64,000 bases of DNA from Nocardioides allogilvus (GCF_003047285.1 NZ_PZYX01000004.1:62001-126000), one strand, 5' to 3'. Shown: positions 8,173 through 17,349, numbered from the stretch's first letter. Numbers and translations: made by a program. The notes: generated from the sequence alone by a model not told the origin.

Positions 8173-9458
8173 TGGGCACCCCCCAGACCTCCTCTGACCA
8201 CGGTCAGATGGACCTCCTCCGCTTCGCCACCGCGGGCTCCGTCGACGACGGCAAGTCCACGCTCATCGGTCGCCTGCTGCTCGACTCCAAGTCGATCTTC
8301 GAGGACCAGCTCGAGGCCGTCGAGGCCTCCTCGGTGTCCAAGGGCTACGACTACACCGACCTGGCGCTGCTGACCGACGGTCTGCGCTCCGAGCGCGAGC
8401 AGGGCATCACCATCGACGTGGCCTACCGCTACTTCGCGACGCCCAGCCGCAAGTTCATCATCGCCGACACCCCGGGCCACATCCAGTACACCCGCAACAT
8501 GGTCACCGGTGCCTCCACCGCCGACCTGGGCCTCGTGCTGGTCGACGCCCGCCAGGGCCTGACCGAGCAGTCGCGACGTCACGCCGTGCTCCTCTCCCTG
8601 CTGCGGGTCCCGCACCTCGTGCTGGCCGTGAACAAGATGGACCTGGTCGACTGGTCCGAAGAGGTCTACGACAAGATCCACAAGGAGTTCACGACCTTCG
8701 CCACGAAGCTGAACATCCCCGACCTCGAGGTCATCCCGATCTCGGCGCTGCAGGGTGACAACGTCGTGACGCGCAGCGAGAACACCCCGTGGTACTCCGG
8801 CCCGACGCTGATGCACCACCTCGAGAACGTGCACGTCGCCTCCGACCGTGACCTCGTCGACGTCCGTTTCCCCGTGCAGTTCGTGGTGCGGCCCAAGTCC
8901 GACGAGTTCCACGACTACCGCGGCTACGCCGGACAGGTCGCCGGTGGCGTCCTCAAGCCCGGCGACGAGGTCGTGGTGCTGCCCAGCGGCATGACGTCCA
9001 AGATCCAGGGCATCGACCTCTTCGACCAGGAGGTCGCCGAGGCGTTCCCGCCGATGTCGGTGACCGTCCGCCTCGAGGACGACGTCGACGTCTCGCGCGG
9101 CGACATGATCGCTCGCGTCAACAACGCGCCGAAGCCCAGCCAGGACATCGACGCGATGGTCTGCTGGATGACCAACGAGCCGCTCAAGCCGCGGCAGAAG
9201 CTCCAGATCAAGCACACGACGCGTACGGCGCGTGCCATGGTCAAGGACATCCAGTACCGCCTCGACGTGAACAGCCTGCACCGCGACCAGGACACCAAGG
9301 AGCTCGGTCTCAACGAGATCGGCCGCATCCAGCTGCGCACCACCGTGCCGCTGCTGTGCGACCCCTACTCGAAGAACCGCACCACCGGCTCCTTCATCCT
9401 GATCGACGAGGCGACCGGTGTCACCGTCGGCGCCGGCATGATCAACAACGCCAGCTAG
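8172..9458 (+). CDS. cysN: Sulfate adenylyltransferase subunit 1 (GTPase)
   Basis: The 428-aa GTPase subunit drives APS formation by GTP hydrolysis. GTPase motifs are visible: G1 GSVDDGKST, G2 GITIDVAYR, G3 DTPGHIQY and G4 NKMD. EF-Tu-like barrel domains follow. It ends where CysN ends, with no fused APS kinase; the kinase function is supplied by the separate cysC upstream. A strong hairpin follows the stop codon. Confidence 0.95.
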   Translation: MGTPQTSSDHGQMDLLRFATAGSVDDGKSTLIGRLLLDSKSIFEDQLEAVEASSVSKGYDYTDLALLTDGLRSEREQGITIDVAYRYFATPSRKFIIADTPGHIQYTRNMVTGASTADLGLVLVDARQGLTEQSRRHAVLLSLLRVPHLVLAVNKMDLVDWSEEVYDKIHKEFTTFATKLNIPDLEVIPISALQGDNVVTRSENTPWYSGPTLMHHLENVHVASDRDLVDVRFPVQFVVRPKSDEFHDYRGYAGQVAGGVLKPGDEVVVLPSGMTSKIQGIDLFDQEVAEAFPPMSVTVRLEDDVDVSRGDMIARVNNAPKPSQDIDAMVCWMTNEPLKPRQKLQIKHTTRTARAMVKDIQYRLDVNSLHRDQDTKELGLNEIGRIQLRTTVPLLCDPYSKNRTTGSFILIDEATGVTVGAGMINNAS

Positions 9459-9475
9459 AACTCGGCGTCACATAC

Positions 9476-9510
9476 GAACTGCCCGCCTGGCTCGACCAGG
9501 CGGGCAGTTC
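9476..9510. terminator. Bidirectional terminator after cysDN
   Basis: A perfect 15-bp GC-rich stem (left arm 9476-9490, right arm 9496-9510) with the loop CTCGA, followed by GCATTTCG. It lies between cysN and the convergent GH16 gene, so it can serve both. Confidence 0.85.
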
Positions 9511-9538
9511 GCATTTCGATGGCAGAGGACCGCCGGGC

Positions 9539-10681
9539 TCAGGGCGCCGGGTCGGCCCACACCTTCACCCAGTCGACGTCCATGTGCTGCGGGAGCTTGT
9601 CCTCGCCCCCGAGGTGCTGGAGCTCGTAGTCAGAGCTGAGCAGGCTCAGGATGAGGAACTCCGGCTGCCCGGACACGCCCTGCGTGATGGTGTTGGTGAC
9701 CTGGCCGTCGATGCGGAAGACGTACTTCTTCGGGGTCCACTCGACCGAGAACACGTGGAACTTCGACGACCAGTCGCCGCCGAACTGCTCGGGGTCAGGC
9801 AGCCAGCCGCCGGCCGTCTTGCCCTTCGCGGTGGGGTGCCAGTAGACGAAGCTCGTCAGGCCGCCGTCGGGGTGGTCGTCGCCGAAGTACTCGATGACGT
9901 CGATCTCGGCGCCGGTGACCTTCGCGTCCCCGGTGGGCTTGGGCCCGAAGCCCTGCATCCAGAAGGACCCGTGCTGGCCACGGAGCTCCTGGAACTTGAT
10001 GCGTGCGGCGGCGTGGCCGTACCTGAAGCTGAAGCCCGTGCCGATGTGGCCGTTGAGGCGGTAGTTGTACTTCTCACCCTTGACCCGGCACGTGCCCTTC
10101 TTCGGGTCGTCAATGACGCTCAGCCGCACGACACCGTCGACCCACTCGACTGCGTCGTCGGAGGCACGCGAGCACAGCCGGACACCGGCATAGCCTTGGT
10201 CGCGCGTCGCCCAGACGTCCTTGAGCTGCTCGTCGAACTCGTCGGTGAAGGTCGCCTCGGGCGCGTCGGCGGTGGACAGGTGGATGCCCACGGGCTCGTC
10301 ACCCTCGGACACCACGCGCAGCTCGCTCGCCTCGCCGACGGTCAGCGCGACCCGGCCCTTCTCGTCGGTCTCGGCACTGTCCTCGAGGGTCCAGTCGTCA
10401 CCGTCGGCGACCTGGAGCTCCACCACCTGGCCGGCCGAGGCTCCCTCGATCGTCGCGTCGACGACGTACTCCGCGTCGGACGACTCCTCGGTGTCCTCAC
10501 CGGGAGCCGCGAGCTGGGGCAGCACCACGGCTGTGATGCCGGCGCCGTCGTCGTAGTCGGACTCGGCGACGTCGATGCCGGAGGCTCCGGAGCACGCGGT
10601 GAGCGCGGTGAGGCAGACGAGGGCGGCGGTGTGCCGCAGGGCAGTGCTGGTTCGAGACCTGGTGCGAGACATGGCCTGCAT
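9539..10681 (-). CDS. Secreted lipoprotein, GH16-family glycoside hydrolase
   Basis: The protein has an N-terminal lipoprotein signal with a lipobox ending LTACS. A Glu/Asp-rich region and a short beta domain (about residues 60-140) follow. The C-terminal GH16 jelly-roll contains the catalytic motif EIDVIEYFG (ExDxxE), with FWMQGFGP before it and the HVFSVEWTPKKYVFRIDG strand pair after it. GH16 enzymes cleave beta-1,3/1,4-glucans or galactans; the substrate is not readable here, though laminarinase-like is most likely. The start could also be three codons downstream (10672). It is located outside the membrane. Confidence 0.82.
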   Translation of the reverse strand: MQAMSRTRSRTSTALRHTAALVCLTALTACSGASGIDVAESDYDDGAGITAVVLPQLAAPGEDTEESSDAEYVVDATIEGASAGQVVELQVADGDDWTLEDSAETDEKGRVALTVGEASELRVVSEGDEPVGIHLSTADAPEATFTDEFDEQLKDVWATRDQGYAGVRLCSRASDDAVEWVDGVVRLSVIDDPKKGTCRVKGEKYNYRLNGHIGTGFSFRYGHAAARIKFQELRGQHGSFWMQGFGPKPTGDAKVTGAEIDVIEYFGDDHPDGGLTSFVYWHPTAKGKTAGGWLPDPEQFGGDWSSKFHVFSVEWTPKKYVFRIDGQVTNTITQGVSGQPEFLILSLLSSDYELQHLGGEDKLPQHMDVDWVKVWADPAP

Positions 10682-10687
10682 CTTGCC

Positions 10688-11101
10688 CTAGCGCGCGAGC
10701 CGCATCCCGAGGAGGTAGAGCTCGCACCCCAGGCAGAAGCCGAAGACGGCGTTGAGCAGCGCCGCAGCCACGGCGAAGCCGATCGCCACCTGCGCGACCA
10801 CCAGCGCACCGGCAGCGAAGCCGAGCAGCGCCACGACGGTGAAGGCCAGTCCGACGGCCTGGGCGAACCGCGGCGGCCTCGGGTCCTCGAGCGCGGCCGG
10901 CGGCGCGAGGCGCGGCTTGACCAGGGTCTTGAAGACGTAGGCCGTCGGCGTCCGCTGCACACCGAGGGTGGCACCCGTCAGGAAGAAGAGTGCCTGCACG
11001 GCGACGAGCGCCACGGCGACCGGCGTCGGCGCCAGCAGCGCCGCGGCGAGCAGCACGAGGGTCACAGCCGCGGTGAAGCGCGGGCCACGGGGATCGATCA
11101 C
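10688..11101 (-). CDS. DUF4395 membrane protein
   Basis: The 137-aa protein has four predicted membrane helices and the family-typical GFCLGCELY segment, a Cys-x-x-Cys at the end of the last helix. DUF4395 proteins are commonly coded next to thioredoxin-like proteins, and here the start overlaps the thioredoxin stop by four bases (ATGA). A role in membrane thiol-redox transfer is inferred from this pairing. Confidence 0.8.
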   Translation of the reverse strand: MIDPRGPRFTAAVTLVLLAAALLAPTPVAVALVAVQALFFLTGATLGVQRTPTAYVFKTLVKPRLAPPAALEDPRPPRFAQAVGLAFTVVALLGFAAGALVVAQVAIGFAVAAALLNAVFGFCLGCELYLLGMRLAR

Positions 11102-11520
11102 GAGTCAGCTCCGGTCGGTAGGGCGGCGAGCACCTGGGCGCGCTGCGGGGCACCCGCAGCGCGGGCGACCTCGTGGCCGCGCGAGTCGAGCACGAGCGTC
11201 GTGGGAGTACGCCGCACGTCGAGCGCCCGCACGAGGTCGAGGTGCTTCTCGGCGTCGATCTCGACGTGGCGTACGCCGATCTCCCGCTGTGCGACGTCCG
11301 CGAGCACCACCCGGGTCGTCCGGCAGGGTGCGCAGAAGGCAGAGGAGAACTGGACGAGCGTGGCCCGCTCGCCGAGCGACGCGGCGGGGAGCGCGTCGCT
11401 CACGTGCCCCCACGTGTGGGACACCGGCTCGCTGCCGAAGTCCCCGTCGGTGGCGCGCCGGAACAGGCCGAAGCCCACCGCCACGACGACGGCGAGAGCG
11501 AGGATCACGATTCCGGTCAC
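11098..11520 (-). CDS. Membrane-anchored thioredoxin-like protein
   Basis: The product is about 140 aa, with one N-terminal membrane helix and then a thioredoxin fold with the active site CAPC (SSAFCAPCRTT) and a cis-Pro loop RRTPTTLVL. The fold is probably extracytoplasmic. The GTG at 11520 is preferred because GGAGG sits five bases upstream. The gene is translationally coupled to the DUF4395 protein, which carries its own CxxC and may be its membrane redox partner. Confidence 0.82.
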   Translation of the reverse strand: MTGIVILALAVVVAVGFGLFRRATDGDFGSEPVSHTWGHVSDALPAASLGERATLVQFSSAFCAPCRTTRVVLADVAQREIGVRHVEIDAEKHLDLVRALDVRRTPTTLVLDSRGHEVARAAGAPQRAQVLAALPTGADS

Positions 11521-11537
11521 ACCAGCCTCCAACAACA

Positions 11538-11569
11538 CGAGCGGCTCCCGATGTTCCGGGAGCCGCTCG
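11538..11569. terminator. Terminator after the rhodanese-DUF1416 unit
   Basis: A perfect 13-bp stem (11538-11550 and 11557-11569) with a six-base loop, just downstream of the DUF1416 stop on the minus strand. It also lies just upstream of the thioredoxin start, so it separates the two units. Confidence 0.8.
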
Positions 11570-11583
11570 CGAGATGCATCACG

Positions 11584-11880
11584 TCAGATCGCGACTGCGA
11601 CCTCGGCGACCGAGCCGACGGCCGCGGTGACGCGGGTGTCGACGGGCTCGGCCTTGGGGGCCAGCGTGCGCAGGGTCCACTCGCCGTCGCCGGCGAAGAA
11701 GCGGAAGTGTCCGGTCGCGGAGGTGGGGACCTCGGCGGTGAACTCGCCCGACTTGTCCAGCAGACGCACGTAGGCGTTCGGGACCGGCTCGCCCTCGCGG
11801 GTGACCTGGCCCTGGATGACGGCCTCGATCTTGGTGTTGACGCCGTCGAGCGACAGGCCGCCCTCAGTTGCGCCGCACAT
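11584..11880 (-). CDS. DUF1416 (SseC-like) protein
   Basis: The 98-aa protein starts MCGAT and has a transthyretin-like beta fold (GQVTREGEPVPNAYVRLLD). It matches the small protein coded next to thiosulfate sulfurtransferase in actinobacteria (SseC in mycobacteria). Its start shares one base with the rhodanese stop (TGATG). A role in sulfur transfer is inferred from this conserved pairing; the mechanism is unknown. Confidence 0.85.
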   Translation of the reverse strand: MCGATEGGLSLDGVNTKIEAVIQGQVTREGEPVPNAYVRLLDKSGEFTAEVPTSATGHFRFFAGDGEWTLRTLAPKAEPVDTRVTAAVGSVAEVAVAI

Positions 11881-12734
11881 CAGGCGTCAACCGTTCCGGG
11901 CTCGTCGCCGAGGGCGATCGGGACGCCAACGAGGGAGCCGTACTCGGTCCACGAGCCGTCGTAGTTCTTGACGTTCTTGCGACCGAGCAGCTCGCTCAGG
12001 ACGAACCAGGTGAGCGAGGAGCGCTCACCGATGCGGCACAGCGCGATGGTGTCCTTGTCCTGGTCGAAGCCGACCTCGTCGTAGAGCTTGGTCAGGTCCT
12101 CGTCGGACTTGAAGGTGCCGTCGTCGTTGGCGTTCTTGCTCCACGGCACGTTGACCGAGGTCGGGACGTGACCGGCGCGCTGCGACTGCTCCTGCGGGAG
12201 GTGGGCCGGGGCGAGCAGGCGGCCGGCGAACTCGTCGGGGCTGCGGACGTCGACCAGGTTCTGCACGCCGATGGCGGCGATGGTCTCGTCACGGAAGGCG
12301 CGGATCGAGTGGTCCTGCTCCTGCGCGACGTAGGTGGTCGCGGCGCGGGTCGGCAGCTCGGCGGTGAGCTCGCGGGAGTCGAGCTCCCACTTCTTGCGGC
12401 CGCCGTCCATGAGCTTGACGTCGCCGTGGCCGTAGAGCTTGAAGTACCAGAACGCGTAGGCGGCGAACCAGTTGTTGTTGCCGCCGTAGAGCACGACGGT
12501 GTCGTCGTTGCTGACGCCGCGCTCGGACAGGAGCGCCTCGAACTGGGCCTTGTTCACGAAGTCGCGACGGACCTGGTCCTGGAGGTCCGTGGTCCAGTCG
12601 AGCTTGATGGCGCCCCGGATGTGGCCCTTGTCGTAGGCGGTCGTGTCCTCGTCGACCTCGATCAGGACGATGCCGGCAGTGTCGAGGTTGTCCTCGACCC
12701 ACTGGGCCGAGACGAGCGAGTTTTCGCGGCTCAT
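11880..12734 (-). CDS. Thiosulfate sulfurtransferase (rhodanese), CysA/SseA type
   Basis: The 284-aa protein has two rhodanese domains. The N-terminal one is inactive, and the C-terminal one holds the catalytic Cys in CRIGERSS, the signature of actinobacterial CysA2-type enzymes. It transfers sulfane sulfur from thiosulfate to acceptors such as cyanide or thiols. The start at 12734 has GGAG eight bases upstream. A short leader peptide gene lies 150 bp upstream, so expression probably responds to sulfur or cysteine status. Confidence 0.92.
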   Translation of the reverse strand: MSRENSLVSAQWVEDNLDTAGIVLIEVDEDTTAYDKGHIRGAIKLDWTTDLQDQVRRDFVNKAQFEALLSERGVSNDDTVVLYGGNNNWFAAYAFWYFKLYGHGDVKLMDGGRKKWELDSRELTAELPTRAATTYVAQEQDHSIRAFRDETIAAIGVQNLVDVRSPDEFAGRLLAPAHLPQEQSQRAGHVPTSVNVPWSKNANDDGTFKSDEDLTKLYDEVGFDQDKDTIALCRIGERSSLTWFVLSELLGRKNVKNYDGSWTEYGSLVGVPIALGDEPGTVDA

Positions 12735-12886
12735 GGGATGTGCTCCTTGGTTGTGGTGACGCGATGGAAGAAGTGGCATGACTGCGTGGGGCACGCGGCT
12801 CGGAGACCACGCGCAGAGGACGAGCCCGCGCCCCGCGAATTGTCCACAAGAGTGGTGGACTTAGCGGAGGATGAAGTGCGGACCCG

Positions 12887-12964
12887 TCAGGACATTCGAC
12901 ACAGCGCCGAGCGCGTGCGGCAGTGATCCACTGCGCGGCGCTTGGTCAGCATGGTCGAGAACAT
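12887..12964 (-). CDS. Putative sulfur-regulon leader peptide
   Basis: A 25-aa frame containing LTKRRAVDHCRTRSALCR. This closely follows the actinobacterial leader peptides found ahead of sulfur-metabolism genes, which have a basic start, a VDxCR segment and a conserved ALCR ending. Translation may begin at either of two Met codons (12964 or 12952). It lies about 150 bp upstream of the rhodanese gene, on the same strand. Two Cys codons near the end suggest sensing of Cys-tRNA or translation-coupled control; this is inference. Confidence 0.65.
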   Translation of the reverse strand: MFSTMLTKRRAVDHCRTRSALCRMS

Positions 12965-13088
12965 GCTGAGGACTCTAGGGCGGGGACGGTGACGAGCTTC
13001 GATCCGTCTCGCATGTTGGATGGGCGTACCACCGATTGAGACGGACGGGAGTGAGGCCCGCGGCGGCCGCCCAGGGACCGCCGGCGGC

Positions 13089-14336
13089 CTACTTGCCCGA
13101 GAGGGCGAAAGGACGTGCGCGGCCGCGACGGAACGGCAGGACCGAGGTCGGCAGCACCGAGTCGAGGATCGACTCGAACTGGTCGGCACACCCCTCCAGC
13201 GCGAACTCCTTCTCGGCGAGCAGGCGCGACTCGGCGCCGAGCTGGGCCAGCCGAGCGGGGTCACGCAGCACCTGGTCGGCCCAGAGCGCAGCAGGCCCCA
13301 GCGAGGAGCACAGCGGCGGCGCGATGAACCCACCGGCGTCGAGCACCAGCCCGGCCGCGAGGTTCTCCGGCGGCATCAGGCCCAGCACCGGTCGCCCGGC
13401 CGCGAGGTAGGAGAGCGTCTTGGACGGCACGGAGAACTCGCCGGCGTCCTGCTCGAGCAGCACGACGAGCAGGTCTCCCGACGCGAGGACGTCCGGCAGG
13501 TCGGCGTACGGCTGGAACGGCAGCAGGCTCAGCGGGACCGAGAGCCGCGCGGCCGCCGCACGCACGACGGGCACCGCGGGGCCCTCGTTGACGACGACCA
13601 GGCGGACCGGGGTGCCCTGCGCGCGCACGGCCGCGGCCAGCTCGACGAGCAGCTCGGGGTCGTGCTTGAGGCCGAGGGTGCCGGAGTAGAGCAGCGTCTG
13701 CTCCTCGTCGAGGCCCTGGGTGACGGCCCAGTCGTTGTCGCGCGGACGCGGGGAGATCTCGTCGAGCGGAGCCCAGTTGGGGATGACGGTGACCTTGTCG
13801 GCCGTGCCCCACTTCTCGTGCACGGACCGGAACGCCTCGGTGATCACCACGATCGCCGCGGCCCGCCGCGACCCCCAGCGCTCACCCCACTCGAGGGCCC
13901 GCGCCAGCGCGCCGAAGATCGGCGACAGCTTGGTGCCGGCCAGCCGCGCGACCGCGACGGCCTGCACGTCCTGGTGCCACAGCACCCAGGGCGTACGGCG
14001 CAGCCACAACGTCGCAGCCAGCATCACCAGCATCGGCACGGGCGTGGTCGACACGAGCACCACGTCCGGTCGGGCGCGGCGCACGAACCGGACGAGGTCG
14101 ACCCCGAGGCGCAGCTCCTGCAGCGAGCGCCGGAGATAGCTGGTCTTGGCGATCGTGCGACCCACCGACACCGGCTCGAAGCGCACCGTCTCCCCCGGTC
14201 CGGCCTCGAGCCGGCCGTGGCCGCTGACGTAGGCGTCGCACCATGCGTGCGTCACGTCATGGCCCCGGCGGCCGAGCTCGCGGCTCAGCTGGGCCTGGAA
14301 GGGATGGCCACTGAAGTCGAAGACGAGGACCCGCAC
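13089..14336 (-). CDS. Glycosyltransferase, GT4-like (WbuB-type)
   Basis: The 415-aa GT-B enzyme has an N-terminal acceptor domain (MRVLVFDFSGHPFQ, with a PDVVLVSTTPVPM segment). The C-terminal nucleotide-sugar domain has IPNWAPLDE, YSGTLGLKHDPE and the ExxxxSK-like element EFSVPSKTLSYLAAGRPV. It transfers a sugar to a surface polysaccharide or lipid-linked intermediate. The epimerase-like gene lies four bases upstream on the same strand, so they probably act in one pathway. Donor and acceptor are unknown. Confidence 0.85.
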   Translation of the reverse strand: MRVLVFDFSGHPFQAQLSRELGRRGHDVTHAWCDAYVSGHGRLEAGPGETVRFEPVSVGRTIAKTSYLRRSLQELRLGVDLVRFVRRARPDVVLVSTTPVPMLVMLAATLWLRRTPWVLWHQDVQAVAVARLAGTKLSPIFGALARALEWGERWGSRRAAAIVVITEAFRSVHEKWGTADKVTVIPNWAPLDEISPRPRDNDWAVTQGLDEEQTLLYSGTLGLKHDPELLVELAAAVRAQGTPVRLVVVNEGPAVPVVRAAAARLSVPLSLLPFQPYADLPDVLASGDLLVVLLEQDAGEFSVPSKTLSYLAAGRPVLGLMPPENLAAGLVLDAGGFIAPPLCSSLGPAALWADQVLRDPARLAQLGAESRLLAEKEFALEGCADQFESILDSVLPTSVLPFRRGRARPFALSGK

Positions 14337-14340
14337 GACC

Positions 14341-15315
14341 TCAGCCCTGCGAGCGCTTCACCTGGTCATGGACCCAGGCGTAGGTGACCTCGAGCCCGTC
14401 GGCGAGCTGCGTCGAGGGCGCCCAGCCGTGCACCTGCTCGATGAGGGTGTTGTCGCTGTTGCGCCCGCGCACGCCCAGCGGGGCGTCGAGCTGGTAGCGG
14501 CGCTCGCAGGTGATGCCCGCGATCTCCTCGACGATGTCGACGAGCTGGTTGACGGTGACGAGCTCGGAGCTGCCGACGTTGACGGGCTCGCCGGAGTCGC
14601 CGTGCATGACGAGATCGGTGCCGGTGAGGCAGTCGTCGATCCACGTGAAGCTGCGGGTCTGCTCGCCGTCTCCCCAGATGTCGATCTCGTGCTCGCCACT
14701 GATCGCGGCCTCGGCGATCTTGCGGCAGATGGCCGCCGGTGCCTTCTCGCGACCGCCGGTCCAGGTGCCCTGGGGGCCGTAGATGTTGTGGTAGCGCGCG
14801 ACCCGCGTGACGAGGCCGAAGTCCTCCTCGAAGTGACGGCACATCCGCTCGGAGAAGAGCTTCTCCCAGCCGTAGCCGTCCTCGGGCATGGCCGGGTAGG
14901 CGTCCGACTCCTTCAGCGCGGTGACGCTGGCGTCCTCCTGCAGGCCGGCGGGGTAGACGCACGCCGACGACGAGTAGAAGTAGCGCTCGACGCCCTGCGC
15001 CTGGGCGGCCTGCAGCATGTGGGTGCTGGTCAGCACCGAGAGCATGCAGGCGGCCTTGTTGTTCTCGATGAAGCCCATGCCACCCATGTCGGCGGCCAGC
15101 ATGTAGACCTCACCCACGCCCCGCGAGGCGCTCATGGCGCTCTCGAGCAGGGAGAGGTCGGCCGTCACGTTCTCGACGTCCGGGTGGACCTGGTGCCACT
15201 CGTCCAGGGGTTTGACGTCGACACTGCGCACCGTCCGCCCCTCGGCGAGGAGTCGCCCGACCAGATGTCCACCAATGAAGCCGCCGCCACCGGCGACCAG
15301 CACGTCCACGTTCAC
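14341..15315 (-). CDS. NAD-dependent epimerase, GDP-mannose 3,5-epimerase-like
   Basis: The 324-aa short-chain dehydrogenase-fold enzyme has the Rossmann motif GGGGFIGGHL, the AADMGGMGF signature of GDP-mannose 3,5-epimerase, SSSACVYP with the active-site Cys, YGWEK (Tyr-x-x-x-Lys) and the GGREKAPAA loop. The known reaction converts GDP-D-mannose to GDP-L-galactose or GDP-L-gulose. In bacteria it usually supplies activated sugars for surface polysaccharide. The start is a GTG. It is the first gene of a two-gene unit with a glycosyltransferase. Confidence 0.85.
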   Translation of the reverse strand: MNVDVLVAGGGGFIGGHLVGRLLAEGRTVRSVDVKPLDEWHQVHPDVENVTADLSLLESAMSASRGVGEVYMLAADMGGMGFIENNKAACMLSVLTSTHMLQAAQAQGVERYFYSSSACVYPAGLQEDASVTALKESDAYPAMPEDGYGWEKLFSERMCRHFEEDFGLVTRVARYHNIYGPQGTWTGGREKAPAAICRKIAEAAISGEHEIDIWGDGEQTRSFTWIDDCLTGTDLVMHGDSGEPVNVGSSELVTVNQLVDIVEEIAGITCERRYQLDAPLGVRGRNSDNTLIEQVHGWAPSTQLADGLEVTYAWVHDQVKRSQG

Positions 15316-15464
15316 GCGATGCCCTTCGTCCTTGTCTCCGACTGTTCATTAACGGCTGAGGAGCGATTCCGTCACTGTGCCACCCTTGCGGGCTCGGCGT
15401 CGGCGGTCACGGGGATTGAGACAACCCGCGGCGGACATCGGCCAACGTGTGACAACCTCCGCGT

Positions 15465-16619
15465 GTGAGATCGAGGCCAGCCGGAACGCCGAGCCGGGCA
15501 CCCACCCCACCACTGCCGTGGGCCGACGGGGTGCGCGCGCTGGCCATGCTCGTGGTCCTGGTCTGGCACACCCTGCTGACGGTCGCACCGGACGAGCCGA
15601 CAGCGCCCTGGGCGTGGGTCATCACCCCGTTCGGGGGTGTCGCGCACGCCGCCGTGCTGACCTTCATCGTCCTGTCCGGCTATCTCCTGGGCCGGCACTG
15701 GCGCCCGGGCGAGCTGCGCACCGAGTCGCTGCACTACCTGCTGCGACGGGGCTGGCGGCTGCTGCCGCCCTACTGGGTCGTGGTGACCCTCACCGTCGTG
15801 GCGATGCTCGCGCTCGGCCTGCGCCACCCCGGCGGAAGCCACTGGGACGTCGGGCTGCCCATGACGTGGGGCAACACCGCCCTCAACTACCTGCTCCTCA
15901 CCGATCTGGCCGGCACCAGCCCCTACAACCACCCGCTGTGGACGGTGCCGGTGGAGTTCCACCTCTACCTCCTGGCTCCGCTCCTCGTCCTCGTACGCCG
16001 CCGCGCGGCCGCCATCGTCGTGGGTGCCGTCCTCACGCTGGCCGTCGCGTTCGCCGCCCCAGGCTTCGTCGCCCCGTTCTTCGCGTTCGCGTTCGCCGCC
16101 GCGTTCTGGGCCGGCCACCACCGCCAGTCGCTCCGCGAGGTCGACACGCGACGGACCCTCCGGGTGGTGCTGCCCGGCGCCGTCGTGGGGCTCGCCGTGG
16201 CCGCGGCCGTGGTCGTCGGCGGCGACCTGTCGCAGGGCGGCGTCCGGTTCCTCCTGCTCGATGCCGTCGCCACGCCGCTCCTGATCGGGTGGCTGCTGCT
16301 CAGCGACCTGTCTGTCGGTGACGGCCGCGTCCATCGTCTCCTCTCGAGCGGTCCCCTCCGCTGGACCGGCGCGCGCTCCTACAGCACCTACCTCGTGCAC
16401 GCCCTGGTCATCGAGATCCTGTGGCGCTTCGCCGTCGAGCCGATCGGCCTGGCCGGCGACGCCGCGCCGTTCGGCGTGCTCCTCGTGCTCGCTGCGCCGC
16501 TGAGCCTCGTCGCCGGCAAGCTGCTCCACCAGTGGGTCGAGCTGCCCTCGGCCCGTCGCTCCGCGGCCGTGGGCACCCGGCCCGGCCGTCTCCCCGCTCC
16601 GAGCAAGGACCCTGCGTGA
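15465..16619 (+). CDS. Acyltransferase-3 family membrane protein
   Basis: The 384-aa protein has about ten membrane helices. The N-terminal active-site region contains WADGVRALAMLVVLVWH (family R/H pair), followed by the FIVLSGYLLGR element and a later STYLVHALVIEI segment. The family O-acylates sugars of polysaccharides or lipids. Its stop overlaps the next methyltransferase start by four bases (GTGA), so both belong to the polysaccharide-decorating set. Confidence 0.88.
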   Translation: MRSRPAGTPSRAPTPPLPWADGVRALAMLVVLVWHTLLTVAPDEPTAPWAWVITPFGGVAHAAVLTFIVLSGYLLGRHWRPGELRTESLHYLLRRGWRLLPPYWVVVTLTVVAMLALGLRHPGGSHWDVGLPMTWGNTALNYLLLTDLAGTSPYNHPLWTVPVEFHLYLLAPLLVLVRRRAAAIVVGAVLTLAVAFAAPGFVAPFFAFAFAAAFWAGHHRQSLREVDTRRTLRVVLPGAVVGLAVAAAVVVGGDLSQGGVRFLLLDAVATPLLIGWLLLSDLSVGDGRVHRLLSSGPLRWTGARSYSTYLVHALVIEILWRFAVEPIGLAGDAAPFGVLLVLAAPLSLVAGKLLHQWVELPSARRSAAVGTRPGRLPAPSKDPA

Positions 16620-17344
16620 ACGCCAGGCACACCGCCACCGAACGCCTCAAGCTCGGCCTGCGGCGAGCGCTGCTCCGCGCCGACCTCGACCTCGGCCGGG
16701 ATGCGTTCGTCCAGCGCGTCGCGCGCACCCTCGCCGACCGCGACATCGACACGGTGCTCGACATCGGCGCCAACGAGGGTCAGTACGCCGCTCTCGTCCG
16801 GGCTGCCGGCTTCTCCGGGCGCATCGTCTCGGTCGAGCCGCTCCCCGACGCCTTCGACCGGCTCCAGCGCCGCGCTCGCCCAGACCGCCAGTGGGTCGGC
16901 GACCGGCGGGCCGTCGGTGCCGAGCCCGGTCGCACCACGATCCGGGTGTCCGCCAACTCCTTCTCCTCCTCGGTCCTGCCCCTGACCGCGGCCCACCTGC
17001 ACGTCGCCCCCGAGTCCCGGGTCGTGGAGTCGATCGAGGTCGACGTCACCACCGTGCTCGACCTCGCCGCGGCCCACACCCTCGTGCCGGAGCGCACGCT
17101 GCTGAAGGTCGACACCCAAGGCTTCGAGAGTGCCGTGCTCGACGGAGCCGGCGAGTGGCTCGACCACGTCGCCGCCGTCCAGCTCGAGGTCTCCCACGTG
17201 GAGCTCTATGCGGGGCAGGCCCTCGAGCCCGAGCTGACCGCGCGGCTCGCCGGCCACGGCCTGGTGCCGTGGACCAACGACCCCGGCATCTCGGCCGCGG
17301 ACGGCCGGCTGCTCCAGTCCGACGTGCTCTTCGTCCGGGCCTGA
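16616..17344 (+). CDS. FkbM-family methyltransferase
   Basis: The 242-aa protein has the SAM-binding motif VLDIGANEGQYA, the VEPLPDAF acidic loop and the KVDTQGFE motif typical of FkbM methyltransferases, which O-methylate sugars or polyketides. The GTG start lies inside the acyltransferase stop. Its position between an acyltransferase and a glycosyltransferase suggests methylation of a glycan. Confidence 0.87.
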   Translation: MNARHTATERLKLGLRRALLRADLDLGRDAFVQRVARTLADRDIDTVLDIGANEGQYAALVRAAGFSGRIVSVEPLPDAFDRLQRRARPDRQWVGDRRAVGAEPGRTTIRVSANSFSSSVLPLTAAHLHVAPESRVVESIEVDVTTVLDLAAAHTLVPERTLLKVDTQGFESAVLDGAGEWLDHVAAVQLEVSHVELYAGQALEPELTARLAGHGLVPWTNDPGISAADGRLLQSDVLFVRA

Positions 17345-17349
17345 GGCGC

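Noticed and set aside
9356-11773. An 805-aa plus-strand open frame
   Set aside because: It is the shadow of the GH16, DUF4395, thioredoxin and DUF1416 genes, all of which have family motifs on the minus strand.
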